This document shows positions 63,748 through 64,000 of a stretch of DNA of 64,000 bases, one piece after another. Made by a program: the position numbers and the translations under genes. The notes under the pieces are model-generated. The model was not told where the DNA came from. It made no database searches and saw only the letters and a list, made by a program, of their open reading frames with translations. The stretch is from Streptomyces virginiae (lineage in GTDB: Bacteria; Actinomycetota; Actinomycetes; Streptomycetales; Streptomycetaceae): contig NZ_JOAK01000012.1 of assembly GCF_000720455.1 (NCBI RefSeq), positions 304,958-368,957 of the forward strand, given 5' to 3'. The stretch's first letter is position 1; each line of letters begins with the position of its first letter.

Positions 63748-63939
63748 ATGACGACGAACGAGAACCTTCTGCCGAACGACGGCACGGTCAAGCCGCTCGA
63801 CAACCACGCCTCGGGCGTCGAGATCGAAACCCTGGACAACCACGCGTCGGGCATCGAGATCAAGCCGCCGACCGAGGACCAGGCCGCGGGCGAGGAGATC
63901 CAGACACTGGACAACCACGCGTCCGGCCCGCGCCCGTAA
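63748..63939 (+). CDS. afsS: AfsS-type small regulatory protein
   Basis: This 63-residue protein is built of repeats: KPLDNHASGVEIE, ETLDNHASGIEIK, a degenerate EDQAAGEEIQ, and TLDNHASG at the end. S. coelicolor AfsS is also a 63-residue protein with TxDNHMP-type repeats, encoded directly after afsR and activated by AfsR. It stimulates antibiotic production by an unresolved mechanism. Here HASG replaces the HMP of the classical repeat. ATG 63748 has AGGAGA 5 bases upstream. The 173-bp gap from afsR contains the SARP-like repeats. The 60 bases after the stop are G-rich. Confidence 0.82.
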   Translation: MTTNENLLPNDGTVKPLDNHASGVEIETLDNHASGIEIKPPTEDQAAGEEIQTLDNHASGPRP

Positions 63940-64000
63940 CCGGCGCACGGCGTACGGGGGAGCCCACGGGGGAAACGGGGGGCTCGGGGGAGTACGGGGG

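Noticed and set aside
63748..63939. Novel RiPP or quorum-sensing precursor built of LDNHASG repeats
   Set aside because: There is no leader/core layout and no modification or export genes. The size, repeats and position after an AfsR-type gene match AfsS.

Overview
The window is high-GC DNA with strong third-position GC bias, frequent GTG/TTG starts and many 4-base stop/start overlaps. Several families point to a Streptomyces chromosome: paired XRE(DUF5753)/DUF397 genes, an F420 cofactor synthase (fbiC) with F420/flavin LLM oxidoreductases, an AfsR-type regulator followed by an AfsS-type 63-residue protein, and many secreted proteins. No rRNA, tRNA, CRISPR array, phage or insertion sequence was recognised. 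All calls come from reading the sequence; no database search was run.

Layout. 0.1-7.4 kb: a GPP34-family gene, an XRE/DUF397 pair, a tandem Dabb/EthD-like protein, an aminotransferase, an amphi-Trp/membrane protein pair and a lipid-kinase-like membrane protein. 7.7-13.7 kb: a four-gene type VII/RHS polymorphic-toxin operon whose last gene is a candidate immunity gene. 14-21.4 kb: an SDR, fbiC, a frameshifted secreted tyrosine phosphatase, an ADP-ribosylglycohydrolase with an in-frame 51-bp repeat array, and an LLM oxidoreductase. 21.5-31.8 kb: a 1328-residue secreted repeat protein, an ATP-binding/XRE/DUF397 trio, a flavodoxin-fold reductase, two small unknowns, and a secreted propeller-like gene cut by an in-frame TAA. 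32-39.5 kb: a VOC protein, a DUF4239 protein, an APC permease, a lipoprotein, an AlkC-like protein and a large unknown. 39.5-46.6 kb: a five-gene catabolic cluster (ALDH, D-aminoacylase-like amidohydrolase, two LLM oxidoreductases, SDR) divergent from a transmembrane terpene-cyclase-like gene. 46.6-53.1 kb: an L,D-transpeptidase, a two-component system and a divergent lipoprotein/adaptor/ABC/permease operon. 53.2-58.9 kb: a Nudix hydrolase, a DUF6247-type two-gene module, a serine protease, a metalloprotease-lectin, a peptidoglycan-binding protein and an MFS transporter. 58.9-64 kb: an ACMSD-like amidohydrolase divergent from afsR-afsS.

The main cross-window observation is a 15-bp palindrome, CTGACG-N3-CGTCAG. 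It occurs six times (two copies with one mismatch), always in an intergenic promoter region or at its edge, and always next to a gene for a catabolic or redox enzyme: the Dabb/EthD-like protein, the SDR, both cluster LLM oxidoreductases (two copies at one of them) and the ACMSD-like amidohydrolase. This suggests a scattered regulon under one dimeric repressor, possibly TetR-like, whose gene is not in the window. Other points of note are the toxin/immunity operon, two broken secreted-protein genes, an internally duplicated DUF397 protein, the DUF6247 pair with toxin-antitoxin architecture, and the terpene-cyclase-like gene sharing a promoter region with one of the operators.
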